A DNA stretch of 64,000 nt from Tubiluchus corallicola (Eukaryota; Priapulida; Priapulimorpha; Priapulimorphida; Tubiluchidae). Where the stretch lies: the NCBI GenBank assembly GCA_030141605.1, contig JAQGDQ010000107.1:280514-344513 (forward strand). Direction: 5' to 3'. How positions within the stretch are numbered: the first letter of the stretch is position 1; every line of letters starts with the position of its first letter. This document shows positions 1 through 19,686 of the stretch, piece after piece. The notes below the pieces were generated by a model. It was not told the DNA's origin. It did no database searches and was given only the letters and a program-made list of their open reading frames with translations. The position numbers and the translations under genes are program-made.

Positions 1-352
1 CGAGGAGCAAAAACTTTCTAGTGTTGACCTGAACTACAGCTTGTAGCATATCTGATGAAAGGTCTTGACGAGATGAACTGAATGGCATAAATTGACAGGA
101 GTTAACCTACCTTTGACCCAAAGGTCACATGTGGAAAAGTTACAAGTTGCGATTTCATTTTGAAGTACAGTTCATAGGTAATGCAGTAATGTGAATTCAA
201 TAAAAATCAAAATTGTGATTTTCAGATAAAATGTTGACACTTTTTGAAATTCTAACTGCTTCTGTAACTAATTCTATAGCCACTGTTTGCAAAAACTCCA
301 GTTTCTCTCCACATCAGAAACGTTGTCAACTAGTTTTTATTGTTTGCTGTAG

Positions 353-8412
<8,060 letters not shown>

Positions 8413-8424
8413 GAAACTATAAAC

Positions 8425-8483
8425 ACGCACGCATACGTACGCACACGTACGCACACACGCACACACACACACGTATGCATGCA

Positions 8484-8523
<40 letters not shown>

Positions 8524-8659
8524 CACACATGCACACACATGCACACACACACACACACACACACGCATGCACACACACACACACACACACACGTATGCAC
8601 GCACGCACACACACACACACGCACGCACTCACGCATGCACACGCATGCACACACACACA

Positions 8660-8691
<32 letters not shown>

Positions 8692-8692
8692 C
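8425..8692. repeat. (CA)n / (GCAC)n microsatellite
   Basis: A 270-bp run of CA mixed with GCAC and ATGC units directly after the P450 stop codon, probably inside its 3' UTR because AATAAA follows near 8760. Confidence 0.95.
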
Positions 8693-9103
8693 AACAGTTT
8701 TAAGCATGCTATAAGCCTACTTGTGAATAACATTATGAATATTATGAATAACATACTTTTAATAAAGCTGTATATAATGGATGTGAATAAAATTACTTTT
8801 AACCAATTTTTGAACATCGTTTGTGAGTTGCCACTAACAATATTAATTTAATTTTTTATGGTTTTAAATATGGTGAAGTTCTACAAACGTTCTCTGTCAA
8901 GTCTTGAAGGAAACCATTTACTTGCTAACTGAACATTTTGTATCATACGTACACAACTCTTGATCCAAATTAAATCTGACAAACTATTCAGCAAAAGCAT
9001 AACTGTGCAACATTAGATTTCTTTCGAGTCATTAACCTTGCAAGATGCTGATGAAAATAGTTCATGAAGACCCATTTTGTATCGGTATGTAATTGAGTAC
9101 TTA

Positions 9104-9476
9104 CAGGCCCTATTTTAGGGGGGGGGGTTAAGTGGGGACAATTCCCCGGGGCCTCACCCTCCAGGGGGCCTGATGCCAAGGTAACATTTTTTTGCTTTAT
9201 GCGAACATACTTCCTCCGCTCCCCCCTCTCTCTCTCTTGCCGCACGCGCGCCGTTTGCCAGTATTGACAAGTATTAAGGACTGGTTTTGAGAATAAAGCA
9301 GTTTTTCTTTCAATTGTTCTTTCCTTTAACAACTGTGTAACTCCATGTTTTCTCTTCGAAAATGCTTCTCCGGCGTTCTAGCAGTTCAAAATTTTTCTGG
9401 GCGCTTTGCCCTCCCCCTCGAGGGGGCCTCACACGCCCCACTTTCCCGGGCCTCTCTTAAGCTGAAAGAGGCCCTG
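9104..9476. mobile_element. hAT-type MITE, family A, copy 1
   Basis: The element starts CAGGCCCTATTTTA and ends AAAGAGGCCCTG, giving imperfect terminal inverted repeats. It is flanked by a perfect 8-bp target duplication AGTACTTA (9096-9103 and 9477-9484). An 8-bp duplication and CAG..CTG ends are typical of the hAT superfamily. The interior holds G/C runs and a CT tract and no transposase. A related copy in opposite orientation is at 51651-52065. Confidence 0.9.
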
Positions 9477-9599
9477 AGTACTTAACTACAAATGTTACTT
9501 TTAATTATAAATGTTATGCTAATTAATTAAGCTAATATCTGTGAACTAATACCAGATACCTGTTATAGCATGTCATTTAACTCTCACAATATAAAACAC

Positions 9600-9890
9600 A
9601 AAAATTACACTGTACGGAGTTTATTACCAGCACTTATAGGGGAACAAAATACACACACAAAAAATAGCTAAGTAACAGCACTACGCCCGAGGAGCAGCTG
9701 TGTCACAAATCAAGGCTCTAGTGACCTCTACACGCTTTTTTACTGGCATTCCAGGGCTGCTGGCTTCTTCCACCACGTGTAGGCCCAAACAAGACGTCTG
9801 GACCTACAAAAAAGGGGTGAGTCGCTGCTGACGTGAAAGCAGGGCGTGTAGAGGGCCCTACACCCGACACAGGTGCCTCTGTAACATTAT
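9600..9890. other. Unassigned segment before the first 5S unit
   Basis: GC-richer than its surroundings. On the minus strand it holds an open stretch of about 55 codons (stop near 9718) with many Pro, Gly and Thr residues (for example VGPDVLFGPTRGG). It ends abruptly where the 5S repeat unit begins near 9890. I do not recognise it. It may be a decayed mobile-element exon. Confidence 0.3.
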
Positions 9891-10591
9891 ACATGAACGA
9901 GCAAACCTTCTTAGTATTGTAATGCAAAGTATAAATAAAAATATCACATGAAATTATAAAGTATCGGGGAGGTTCAAATACCGTGCTCAAGTATATTATC
10001 TTTTAAATATGACGCAATTAAACATGGGAATGATCAAGCATGAACAAGCAAAAAGAATACACATTTAAAAATATCAGTCAGAACAAAAATCCATTTTTGA
10101 GTGGTGCAGAAGATTTTACAGCATTTGTCATCACCCTTCCTGACCATTTAAAAAAAATTTAAGCACCAAGTTAAGAAGTTAGCAATACCAGAATTCCCGG
10201 ACAGTCACCCATTCAAACGCAAAACCAGGTTCGAGATTGCTTAACTTCTGCATTTCGTTAAAGAGAGATAATATAGAAATAATAGATAGATTAAGGTGAA
10301 CGTAGGAACAAAGTATCTGTTTTGAATTTTTATATGAAAATCAAAAATAATTTTTGAAGGGCAGTGGCTGATTTTCTAGTTTTATTTTCATTTTTGTTCA
10401 CTTTGTGTGATATTCGAGAAACGTAACAAATAGATAGTCTTTCACATTAAAATGCCAAAAAAAATCAACGTAATGTCGAGACAGACATTTATTTCCACCA
10501 CTTCAACTTCCAAAAATCAAAAACAATACTGTCAAAATGATATGGTCGTGTTGTGCACACACTTTGATTGTTAATAATCACTCTAGCAAAA

Positions 10592-10711
10592 AAGTCTACA
10601 GCACGTGGTATTCCTAGGCGGTCCCCTATCCAAGTACTAACCACACTCTGCATTGCTTAACTTCGGTGATCAGACGAGAACCGGTGTATTCAATGTAATA
10701 TGGCCGTAGAC
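10592..10711 (-). rRNA. 5S ribosomal RNA copy 1
   Basis: Read on the minus strand it starts GTCTACGGCCATATTACATT and contains CACCGGTTCTCGTCTGATC, GAAGTTAAGCAATG, and the internal control box GTTAGTACTTGGATAGGGGA, ending GTGCTGTAGACTTTTTT. The length (120) and layout match animal 5S rRNA, and a T-run follows as RNA polymerase III terminator. The box around 10620-10640 has ATAGGGGA instead of ATGGGTGA, so this copy may be weakened. Confidence 0.9.
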
Positions 10712-11357
10712 ATTAGCAGTTTCTTAAGATGAGTTAACATAGAAATGATGTACATGAATAAACAAACCTTTTTAGTATTTTAATGCAAAGTATAAATAGA
10801 AATATCATATGAAATTCTAAAATATCAGAGATGTTAAAATACCGTGCTCAAGTCTATTACCTTCTAAATATGACATAATTAAACATGGGAATGATCAAGC
10901 ATGAACAAGCAAAGAGATCCTTCATTTAAAAATATCAGTCAGAACAAAAATCCATTTTTGAGTGTTGAAGAAGATTTTACAGCTTTTGTCATCAGCCTTC
11001 CTGACCATTTAAAAAAATGTCAGTCCCGGGCAGTCACCCATTCAAACGCAAAACCAAACCAGGTTCGAGGTTGCGTAACTTCTGTATTTCGTTAAAAGAG
11101 ATAATATAGAAATAATAGATAGATTAAGGTGAACGTAGTAACAAAGTATCTGTTTTGAATTTTTGTGTGTAGTATTTGAGAAACGTAACAAATAGATAGT
11201 TTTAGACATTAAAATGCAAAGCAAATAAAAATCAAAATAATGTTCAGACAGACACTTATTCCTATCACTTCTACTTCCAAAAGTCAGAAACAATTCTGCA
11301 AAAATGAAATGGTCGTGTTGTGCACACACTTCAATAGTTAATAGGCACTAGCAAAAA

Positions 11358-11477
11358 AGTCAACAGCACGTAGTATTCCTAGGCGGTCACCCATCCAAGT
11401 ACTAACCAGGGTCTCTACATTACTTAACTTTGGGGATCAGACGAAAACCGGTGTTTTCAACGTGATTTGGCTGTAGC
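11358..11477 (-). pseudogene. Diverged 5S rRNA copy 2
   Basis: Full-length 5S-like sequence on the minus strand, but with more changes than the other copies: the 5' end reads GCTACAGCCAAATCACG, CAAAGTTAAGTAATG replaces the usual A-box region, and the 3' end reads GTGCTGTTGAC. A T6 terminator remains. It is probably a pseudogene. Confidence 0.75.
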
Positions 11478-12966
11478 TTGCTCGGCACAGCACAAGTAGT
11501 ATTTATAGTATTCATAATCTAGTAAAACCAGGTGTACGATAAAACAGCATTGGATTAGAGAGTTGTCTTCGCTGCCATCATATATTCCTATGAGAAAAAT
11601 ACAAATGAGAAATGTGTTACGTTTGACCATTTTCCAAGTTAATGGGACATGCTAAACCGATAAGAACTGGAATTAACTAATTTACTAGTAATAATTAACA
11701 ACGAATAGCAGTCTTACTAGGAGATTCTGTAGCGTGTACATCTTGACTGTACGTGATTAGTTTTTGAGTACATCTTGTACAACTTGTAAAGCTCTCAACT
11801 GAAATAACTATTATAGTAAATCAAGCAATCATTGGCAAATTCAAAATGATAATTGCTGCAGTTTGCAATATTTGATTTGACTCCTTGGGCTTTTACCCAT
11901 TATTTCTCAGATGCATACCTTTCGTCTCCGCTAGTGAGTGACCAAATGTGAGGTTATGCAAGACCTTGGAGTAACTTGGATCAACTTTTCATCGATTATG
12001 TCATTGCATGTCACATTACAATTTCGTGATTCTTGAAGATTACACTATTTGTATGTTTTGTGTCATTTTGTCTGTTTATCTATTTGTGTTTTTATTTCTT
12101 CGTAGCTTGAATATTGATTTTGTCTTAATTGTCTGCAGATAAATCACACAAATAAATAAGTAATTGTAAGTTTTTTAAATTATTTACTGAATGAGTGAAC
12201 GAATGACTGACTGACTGACTGACTGACTGACCGACCGACCGACTGACCGACCGACCGACCGACCGACCGACCGACCGAATGACTGACTGACTGACTGACT
12301 GACTGACTGACTGACTGACTGACTGACTGACTGACTGACTGACTGACTGACTGACTGACTGACTAACTGAATAAATGAATGAATGATTGTGTGTGAATAA
12401 ACGATTGAGTGAATTAATAAACAAACTAGCAAAGGCCCCGCAAAAAAATTTTGCTTATAAATCCACTCATAATCAAATATGCGCAAACATTCTACCTAGT
12501 GTTTGTCTGTTTATCTAACGCAAAGCCAGAAGCTTTTACTGAATTAAAGTTACAGGCAGAGTATAATGGATGACGTCACAACAATGGCTTTGCGTCAGCA
12601 GTTTTCCAAGCGAAAATTGCCAAAAATAGAACATCTAATTAAGTCGTCGTCACTGCTCTTGATGGACGTGTCCTAATATAGCCCACATCATCGTATAGCC
12701 CTGTTCTTCCCCTTTCTAAAGAGCTGTATATCTCCCTTCGAGAGTCCCACCAGGTGCCGTCAGAACGTTTTTTTCTGCAGGCTGTTTGAGCAAAAAAATT
12801 TCAAAAAAATCACTGGTAATATTTGTTATTTTAGTGTTTCATGGGAGTGGTAAAGTACGTTATAATTGCCGAGGAATGTATAAAAGTTAAATAACTGTTA
12901 TATTATATGAAAATATAATGGTAAATAACCAAATTTAATATTAATTATATTTTGTTTTTAATAAAG
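11478..12966. other. Intergenic region with tetranucleotide run
   Basis: No gene recognised. It holds a 160-bp (GACT)n/(GACC)n tract at 12203-12365. The upstream exons expected for the lectin exon at 12967 were looked for here and not found. Confidence 0.6.
12203..12365. repeat. (GACT)n / (GACC)n microsatellite
   Basis: Tetranucleotide run with an internal GACC block (12230-12278) between GACT blocks. The apparent SQSV-rich reading frames on the other strand are artefacts of the repeat. Confidence 0.95.
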
Positions 12967-13190
12967 CTGGTGAGCATTTTTGGATTGGTTTAATGGACAT
13001 ACACGAGGAGGGTGACTGGAGGTGGTTTGCAACAGGTCGACCTGCCCTTTTTACTTCTTGGGATGTAGCAGATGGCCAACCAGAAAATTACGGCGATGGC
13101 GAAAGCTGCGCCATCTTGCGGGCAAATGGGAACACGTGGAATGACTTCTCGTGTGATACAGCAAAATTTCCGTATATTTGTGAATTCTAG
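12967..13190 (+). CDS. C-type lectin-like domain, terminal exon
   Basis: After an acceptor AG at 12965-12966 the exon reads GEHFWIGLMD, then EGDWRWFATG, GQPENYGDGESCAIL, NTWNDFSCD and FPYICEF, followed by TAG (13188-13190). This is the C-terminal half of a C-type lectin fold, including the WIG core, the WND calcium-site motif and the last disulphide cysteines. The sugar-specificity position reads Q-P-E, close to the galactose-type QPD rather than the mannose-type EPN. AATAAA occurs near 13343. The N-terminal half and signal peptide were not found in the 1.5 kb upstream, so this is either a gene with distant 5' exons or a fragment. Such proteins are usually secreted and bind sugars. Confidence 0.8.
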
Positions 13191-13499
13191 GCGACAAGCT
13201 AGATTACTTATCACGGAAATCCGAATTTTTGTCTTTTTTTAACTCGTTCACTTCCGTTCTTGAAAAAGTAAAAAAATCGAATCGATATAGGCTAATATTA
13301 AACATGTTTGTATACTGTTGTTACTGATTTGCATACTGATTGTTAATAAACGAAACTTAGTGTGGATTTTACTGGTATTTGAGGACAATTTATACGCATT
13401 AGTACATGTTCCTATGTAGCAAGTTTGCAATTCTTGTATATCACGCGCATCTGCTTATACACAATTACGGCGTTGAAAATACCGGTTGTTCAAAACAGG

Positions 13500-13591
13500 T
13501 TGATGACAAGGGTTCTCGTCTGATCACCGAAGTTAAGCAACGAAGAGGCGGGTTAGTACTTGGATGGGTGACCGACAAGGAATACTAGGTT
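13500..13591 (+). pseudogene. 5S rRNA-like fragment A (plus strand)
   Basis: Carries GGTTCTCGTCTGATCACCG, AAGTTAAGCAACGAAG and GTTAGTACTTGGATGGGTGA on the plus strand, then diverges (CGACAAGGAATACTAGG). The 5' quarter is degenerate. It is in tandem with fragment B and opposite in orientation to all other copies here. Confidence 0.8.
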
Positions 13592-13699
13592 CAAATCACG
13601 TTGAAGACACCGGTTCTCTTCTGATCACCGAAGTTAAGCAACGAAGAGGGGGGTTAGTACTTGGATGGGGGACCAACAAGGAATACCAGGTGCTGCAGG
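13592..13699 (+). pseudogene. 5S rRNA-like fragment B with (GTGA)n tail
   Basis: A second plus-strand 5S-like copy from CAAATCACGTTGAAGACACC to CAGGTGCTGCAGG, immediately followed by a GTGA run. The changed box (TTGGATGGGGGACC) and missing first bases mark it as non-functional. A 5S head followed by a microsatellite recalls 5S-derived SINEs (SINE3 type), but no LINE-like body is visible, so a decayed rDNA fragment is equally likely. Confidence 0.75.
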
Positions 13700-13704
13700 A
13701 GTAA

Positions 13705-13820
13705 GTGAGTGAGTGAGTGAGTGAGTGAGTGAGTGAGTGAGTGAGTGAGTGAGTGAGTGAGTGAGTGAGTGAGTGAGTGAGTGAGTGAGTGAGTGAGTGA
13801 GTGAGTGAGTGAGTGAGTGA
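13705..13820. repeat. (GTGA)n microsatellite
   Basis: About 29 copies of GTGA directly after a 5S-like fragment. Confidence 0.95.
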
Positions 13821-14049
13821 GGTAAAGTAAGAGTAACTTTACAGAGATGATCAATCAGTGTTAGTTAATAAAAACTTACACTGCTAAACTTACTGTGCAG
13901 TAATGACGAATAAAATCAAGCATATTTACAACTATGAACAAAAAACGAAAAAAGTATGATTTAATTAATATGGCCGTGGATATATAAATTCTGAATTAGT
14001 GTGTATGTTGTCGTACTGGTGTGATGATATTTCATATTAGGTTAATATT

Positions 14050-15210
14050 AGTTATTTTAATTTTGTTTTAAATGCTGATAGGGACTTGATTTGTTTAACC
14101 TGTAATGGTAGAGAATTCCAAAGTAGAATTGCTTGTTTGATTACAGAGTTCGTTCCATAGTGGGTATTTGTCCTAATTTGTTTTAGATTGCTTGTTCTGG
14201 AATTAACGATTAGACTTGGAAAAAAGGTAAATCTGTTATTCCGGAATGGTTTGCTGATGTTGTTAATGTATTTAAATGTAAAAAGCAGAGTAAAATATTC
14301 TTTGTGTGCTTCAATGATTGGGAATTTTTACGTTTTTCTCAGGTTAGTTGTTGAAGCTTTAAATTTTTGTCTACCTGCCTTACGTTTGTATGAGTACCCA
14401 GCTATTAATCTCAACACATAGTTCTGAAGGAGATTTAATTTTAAGTAATTTTCTCTTTTGGTTTTTTGAAGTAGCGTACATCCATATAAGAAGTGTGGTA
14501 GAACTAAAGTTTTATATATTAGTGACTTAGTTTCCTTTATTAGCTGCCCTTTAACTTGTCGGAGATATGATGTGCTTGATGCCATTTTTGTGTATATGTT
14601 ATTAAAGTGTCATCCCGTGAAAGATTATTGTCTACCTGTATGCCCAGAAATTTATCATTATTAGTTTGTTTGATTACAGCATTATCTATTGTCAAAGTGG
14701 TTGATGATGCATCATTAGTATTTAATGAGGGTGACAGTATCATGGTTTATGTTTTGTCATTATTCATATTTAGCTTGTAATGACTAAATGCCGTATTTAT
14801 ATTTTTTATATCTTTTTCTAAATAAATTTTTGCAGTTTGGATATTTTCATGGGCTATGTAGATTGTAGTGTCATCAGCGTTATTTGTGAGTGTTGTAATA
14901 CACTGGATATGTTGTTTATATATAGGCAAAATAATAAAGTAGTAGTGTTCCTTGCGGTATACGTCTGTTTAACGTTGCCCAGTCAGAAAAGTTGGTTGTA
15001 TCATTACTCGTTCTTGTCCATCTTTGAGATGATTTTCTATCAGTTTTAACGATATCGAATAAAATCTGATTTGTTTTAAGTTATCGTAAAGTAGTTCGAG
15101 CGTTAATGCTATCGAATGCTTTACTTAAATCCAAAAATGCCGCTAAAATGTATTGCTTGTTGTCTAAACTATGTCTCCAATTTTCTGTTGAGCACAATTA
15201 ACTACAAATC
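14050..15210 (-). mobile_element. Degraded CR1/Jockey-type non-LTR retrotransposon (reverse transcriptase part)
   Basis: Minus-strand pieces of a reverse transcriptase appear in order: FLDLSKAFDSIN (motif A, near 15110-15150), NADDTTIYIA (degenerate YADD box, near 14890), LGIQVDNNL (near 14640), then LPHFLYGCTLLQK and LQNYVLRLIAGYS near 14440-14520. The pieces lie in different frames with stops between them, and the catalytic box has N in place of the usual aromatic residue, so it cannot be active. The 5' part is missing. It lies between the lectin exon and the Gly/Tyr-rich gene. Confidence 0.85.
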
Positions 15211-15549
15211 ACTTACCCCCTGTACCCTTCAAGTTTTTTTAGGGAAAATAATTATCAGTATCAACAAAACACATGCATTCAAATAAAAGGCGTTTTTCCA
15301 ACCTTCCACTAACGTTAATTTACACTGGTAATGCACAGAGACGTCATTGTTTTTCTGTTTGTTTCATATTCAGTAACTGCCTTGCTAGGGCTTTAAATTA
15401 CATGCGCGGTCTCTCAGGACAGAAAACAACACTTTTATTTTGATGGGTGACAGAAGGTTGTTCGTTAAAAATCCGGCTGCTACTGCTGCTGCTGACTTCA
15501 GGTATCTGTGATTAAGAGCTTGACTCTCATGGTCACCAGCCGATGGAAG

Positions 15550-15556
15550 TATTTAA
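15550..15556 (+). promoter_or_regulatory. TATA-like box for the Gly/Tyr-rich gene
   Basis: TATTTAA sits about 80 bp upstream of a strong splice donor (AATT|GTAAGT at 15632/15633). That would make 15580-15632 a short non-coding first exon spliced to 16466. Position and order fit, but no transcript evidence is available. Confidence 0.45.
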
Positions 15557-16469
15557 GGCGTGATGAGACCGGTGTTGCTACCATACGCCTGTCGTCTGTG
15601 GTACCACACGAATCTCAACTCAACTTATAATTGTAAGTATTTTTTACTATTACTAAAGTAAGCATTTTGAAGTTTTAGTATATGACCTAGTCATCTTACG
15701 AACTGCGTTTTTTATCGTTACAAACGGCAACTTTTTTTAAAATGTTTGAAAGATTTCTTGGTAATACATTCAGTGGTATTTTTTGAAGAGTAAACTTACA
15801 AGATGTTTCGTTTTATCTTAACATTTACGACAAACTTTATCTACAATATAGGAGTAGCAAGATTGAGACGAAATTATTTTACATTTTGAAACGTACGAGT
15901 CAGTAAGGGAAACTGTTTGAAAACGTAAAATGTACATACCTATCCCCGTTTTTGTCTCTTTTAGCTTTTCGAGTTTGTTTAATTTTTGCTAAGAAGGAAA
16001 TTTAGCACAAATGTCTTAATTTATTGCAAATTTTACATAATACGTTTACCTCTAAGCCATCAAAATATTGAACGTATCAAAATTCTGTTTTAAACGGTTT
16101 CCGCTACTAAACCGGCATAATCTAAACTTAATCCAGGCGTTCATTGATGCTTCACAGTCTTTTTGCGACTGCTTAACTTTGGCTACCAAAGAAATTTAGC
16201 ACAAACTGACTAATTGTCTTCTTTTTTGCGAAATTTAGTATAATACATGTTGTACTAATACATGTATCAAACACTTTATTTAACCCTTGATCAGCATTAG
16301 GTGAGTTTTCATCACTTTTGATTGCAGTCTCTTCACCAAACAACATTGATCATTAGAGCATTGTCAGTTTTATGCTAAAATAATTTGGAAAATGACAATT
16401 ATTGATTTTTTATCGAATGCCCATTCAAGTTCTAGTTTGTTAATTAAATATTTTTTCTTGTTAGGAAAA

Positions 16470-17420
16470 TGAAGATCACTCTAGCTTTCCTCCTTGCCGT
16501 TTTGGTAAGTCGTCTATGGACGGAATTTCACAATTTAGCCAATTGTTCATGTTCGAGTACCACACCTAGTTAATTTACATTCACGTTTCTATTTAATACA
16601 ACGTAGCCTTTACTGCATCAATCAAAGTACGTCGACACATGTACTTGGCATTGGTTTGTGTTAGCCAACAACATTTCAGTCAAACTATTTAATTACATTT
16701 GGAGACAAAAGAAGTTAAAAGAACAAGAAGTTTTTATTTGTATAACAGTTTCATTGATAATACATTTGTACAACAGTTTCATTGATAAGTTCATTTGTAC
16801 AACAGTTTCATTGATAAGTTCATTTGTACAACAGTTTCATTGATAAGTACATTTGTACAACAGTTTCATTGATAGTTCATTTGTACAACAGTTTCATTGA
16901 TAAGTTTATTTGTACAACAGTTTCATTGATAAGTACATTTGTACAACAGTTTCATTGATAAGTTTATTTGTACAACAGTTTCATTGATAAGTACATTTGT
17001 ACAACAGTTTCATTGATAGTTCATTTGTACAACAGTTTCATTGATAGTTCATTTGTACAACAGTTTCATTGATAAGTTCACGTGTACAACAGTTTCATTG
17101 ATAAGTTCATTTGTACAACAGTTTCATTGATAATACATTTGTAGGTTGCTGTAGTCAGTGCCAGCGGATTTTATGGTGGCAGCTACGGACGAGGCTTGGG
17201 CTATGGACGTGGCCTTGGCTATGGACGTGGATTAGGTTACGGATATGGAAGTGGATACGGTGGATTTGGTGGATATGGCGGTGGTTACTACGGACGTGGA
17301 TATGGTGGATTTGGTGGATATGGTGGATATGGCCGTGGTTACTACGGACGTGGATACGGTGGACTTGGTGGCTACGGACGTGTATCTTATGGCCGTGGAT
17401 ACGGTGGTGGTTTCTGGTAA
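16470..17420 (+). CDS. Secreted glycine/tyrosine-rich repeat protein
   Basis: Coding exons 16470-16505 (MKITLAFLLAVL) and 17145-17420 join in phase 0 to give 103 residues. The first 18-20 residues form a signal peptide (hydrophobic core ending VVSA). The mature chain is nearly all Gly, Tyr and Arg in units such as GLGYGRG, GGFGGYGG and GYYGRG, ending GGGFW. An acceptor at 16464-16465 just before the ATG indicates a 5' UTR intron. AATAAA is at 17732-17737. Composition resembles nematode YGGW-type defence peptides and molluscan glycine-rich shell or cuticle proteins. These classes cannot be separated on low-complexity sequence, so I assign no function beyond a secreted structural or antimicrobial type. 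The intron between the two coding exons is mostly a tandem repeat. Confidence 0.85.
16737..17140 (+). repeat. 29-bp tandem repeat filling an intron up to the splice acceptor
   Basis: About 14 units of 26-29 bp, each containing TTTGTACAACAG followed by TTTCATTGATAAG. The real acceptor (TTTGTAG, 17138-17144) lies at the same place in what would be the next unit, with a five-base gap. Confidence 0.9.
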
Positions 17421-18907
17421 ATCCTGTGATTCCCAAGTTGAACATAGATTGAACATTCTTTTTACAATACTTCTACAGTTATGGACAGTAGAATAGTTCT
17501 TCAACAGATCCGGAGTCCATCCGTGCTTGACGTAGATCCACTTCTCCTTGATATATCCACGTTTGTTTCAGATCCACTTGTAGCTGTTATATTTCAGACT
17601 GCCTTTTCAATGTTTTTCTAATGTAAAAGATGTAAATGCTAGTCTAAGTTATCTTTACTATATCTGTATGTGAAGGTAAAATATTCCCTTGTTTCGATTC
17701 GAGTCGTTTTGAGGATTCTCCATACAAAGAAAATAAATTAAAAGTTAATCGCTGCACGTTTATCATGAGACGTTAAAAATAGAAATCTAAATCGGTTGTG
17801 TATAATTCTGAAACTCTTCTTTGTGAGAAATAAATTTTTGTAAAAAAGAACAGCAAAATTGTCAATATGATAATTGTTATATTATATTAACATTATAATA
17901 TATTAACAATAAGTTCTACAGTTAATAGAAATTAATGAAAAGTAAAGTACAAATAGCACAAATAACTATAAAAATGTGAACTAAGGTTTGTATGCAAATG
18001 CAAACATAAGCAGCTAAATTTAGTAAAGGTACAAAGCTTACAAAGTAATAACATAAAGACGTACATGATTTTTATATTGAAGACCAGATAATACACAGAA
18101 ATCTGTTACATGGAAAACAGCTATACAAGGGACAAAGAGCGAAATCACGAACACAATTGACTAATTACATTAATGGAACACATGTAATGCCTTATATCTG
18201 AGAAATATCCCAACAATATCAAGCGGCAAAATACAGTTAACGCGAAAGTGTCATGGAAACAAATTAAACTTGAAAATTAATCAGTCAAATAAAAGAAAAC
18301 ACACAATCAACTCACTACTCTGCAAAGCACCTAAAAAGCTTTCCAAGTAAGCAAGCTAGGAGACATGCATCCAGTGTACAACACGACAAGCACATTCAGA
18401 ACTACACCTACTTCTCAATCAGTCAACCAACCAATCGGTTGTCTGAACAACCGACTTACTCACCAAACAACCAATCAACCAATGTCTGACAGCTAGTATG
18501 CCACCCAACCAACCAATCAAGCAGAGAACAAAGAACAGACAGAGAAACTGTTTATCAGACAACAATTATACAAGGAAGTAATGGAAAAACAGGCGAATAT
18601 GTGGGATTGTAATCACAGCATATGTCACAAAGCAACTACATTATAGCAATTACTGAAGTTAATTAGCTAAGTCTCTTGGTGTAACCGAAGGTCTTTAATG
18701 CAGCTAATCGCATTGATTCTAAGCTTTTTTCTGTGTAATTTTCTGAGCTGCTGATAATTCGTCGAAGTCTGCAGCATCTTGCAGTGGACTTTGGTTGCAT
18801 GAATCCGTAATTTTTTGCAAAAAATCCATGCCACGATTTTTCTCCATTGTTTTTGCTGACAATGGCAGTAAATGACCTTTTACTTTTAAGTATACGAAGT
18901 CTTGGTT
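17421..18907. other. 3' flank and intergenic region without recognised gene
   Basis: Contains the polyadenylation signals of the Gly/Tyr-rich gene (17732 and a second near 17831), AT-rich sequence, and a degenerate CAAC/CAAT-rich stretch near 18410-18520. Nothing else is supported. Confidence 0.6.
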
Positions 18908-19686
18908 TTAAAGCTCAATAGTGCACAGTAGACAATAGTGCACTGTAGACAATAGTGCACGGTAGACAATAGTGCACGGTAGACAATAGTGCACAGTAGA
19001 CAAGAGTTCACTGTAGACAATAGTGCACAGTAGACAATAGTGCACAGTAGACAAGAGTGCACAGTAGACAAGAGTGCACTGTAGACAATAGTGCACAGTA
19101 GACAAGAGTTCACTGTAGACAAGAGTGCACAGTAGACAATAGTGCACAGTAGACAATAGTGCATGGTAGACAATAGTGCACGGTAGACAATAGTGCACAG
19201 TAGACAAGAGTTCACTGTAGACAATAGTGCACAGTAGACAATAGTGCACAGTAGACAAGAGTGCACAGTAGACAAGAGTGCACTGTAGACAATAGTGCAC
19301 AGTAGACAAGAGTTCACTGTAGACAATAGTGCACAGTAGACAATAGTGCACAGTAGACAAGAGTGCACAGTAGACAAGAGTGCACTGTAGACAATAGTGC
19401 ACAGTAGACAATAGTGCACAGTAGACAATAGTGCACAGTAGACAAGAGTGCACAGTAGACAAGAGTGCACTGTAGACAATAGTGCACAGTAGACAATAGT
19501 GCACTGTAGACAATAGTGCACAGTAGACAAGAGTGCACAGTAGACAAGAGTGCACTGTAGACAATAGTGCACTGTAGACAATAGTGCACTGTAGACAAGA
19601 GTACACTGTAGACAAGGGTGCACTGTAGACAATAGTGCACAGTAGACAAGAGTGCACTGTAGACAAGAGTGCACTGTAGACAATAG
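18908..19686. repeat. 17-bp minisatellite, about 45 copies
   Basis: Tandem TAGACAATAGTGCACAG units, varying mainly at AAT/AAG and CAG/CTG. Each unit contains the palindrome GTGCAC. Because 17 is not a multiple of 3, all three frames of the minus strand stay open for hundreds of codons. These are not genes. The array ends exactly inside a truncated 5S copy. Confidence 0.97.

Larger units (their letters stand above)
9890..11480 (-). repeat. 5S rDNA tandem block I (two units)
   Basis: Two head-to-tail units of roughly 740-850 bp. Each has a 5S gene or pseudogene on the minus strand plus an AT-rich spacer with the same landmarks: TGCAAAGTATAAAT, CAGAACAAAAATCCATTTTT and GCAGTCACCCATTCAAACGC. The last landmark begins a decayed second 5S-like stretch (about 10199-10260 and 11028-11085). 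The spacer also contains a recurrent open stretch of about 60 codons in several units. That is a by-product of unit similarity and has no sign of selection that I can see. Confidence 0.85.

Noticed and set aside
10901-11095. Recurrent small frame MNKQ..SFKN..QNKNPFL in several 5S spacers
   Set aside because: Shared only because the rDNA spacers are copies of one another. Substitutions, frameshifts and lengths vary freely and the segment overlaps decayed 5S sequence.
18886-19683. Minus-strand frames of up to 265 codons rich in STVHYCLQCTIVY
   Set aside because: Produced by a 17-bp minisatellite without stop codons in any minus frame. No start context, splice sites or non-repeat sequence.
18908-19686. 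CRISPR array
   Set aside because: Direct repeats with no unique spacers, in an intron-containing eukaryotic genome; it is a minisatellite.
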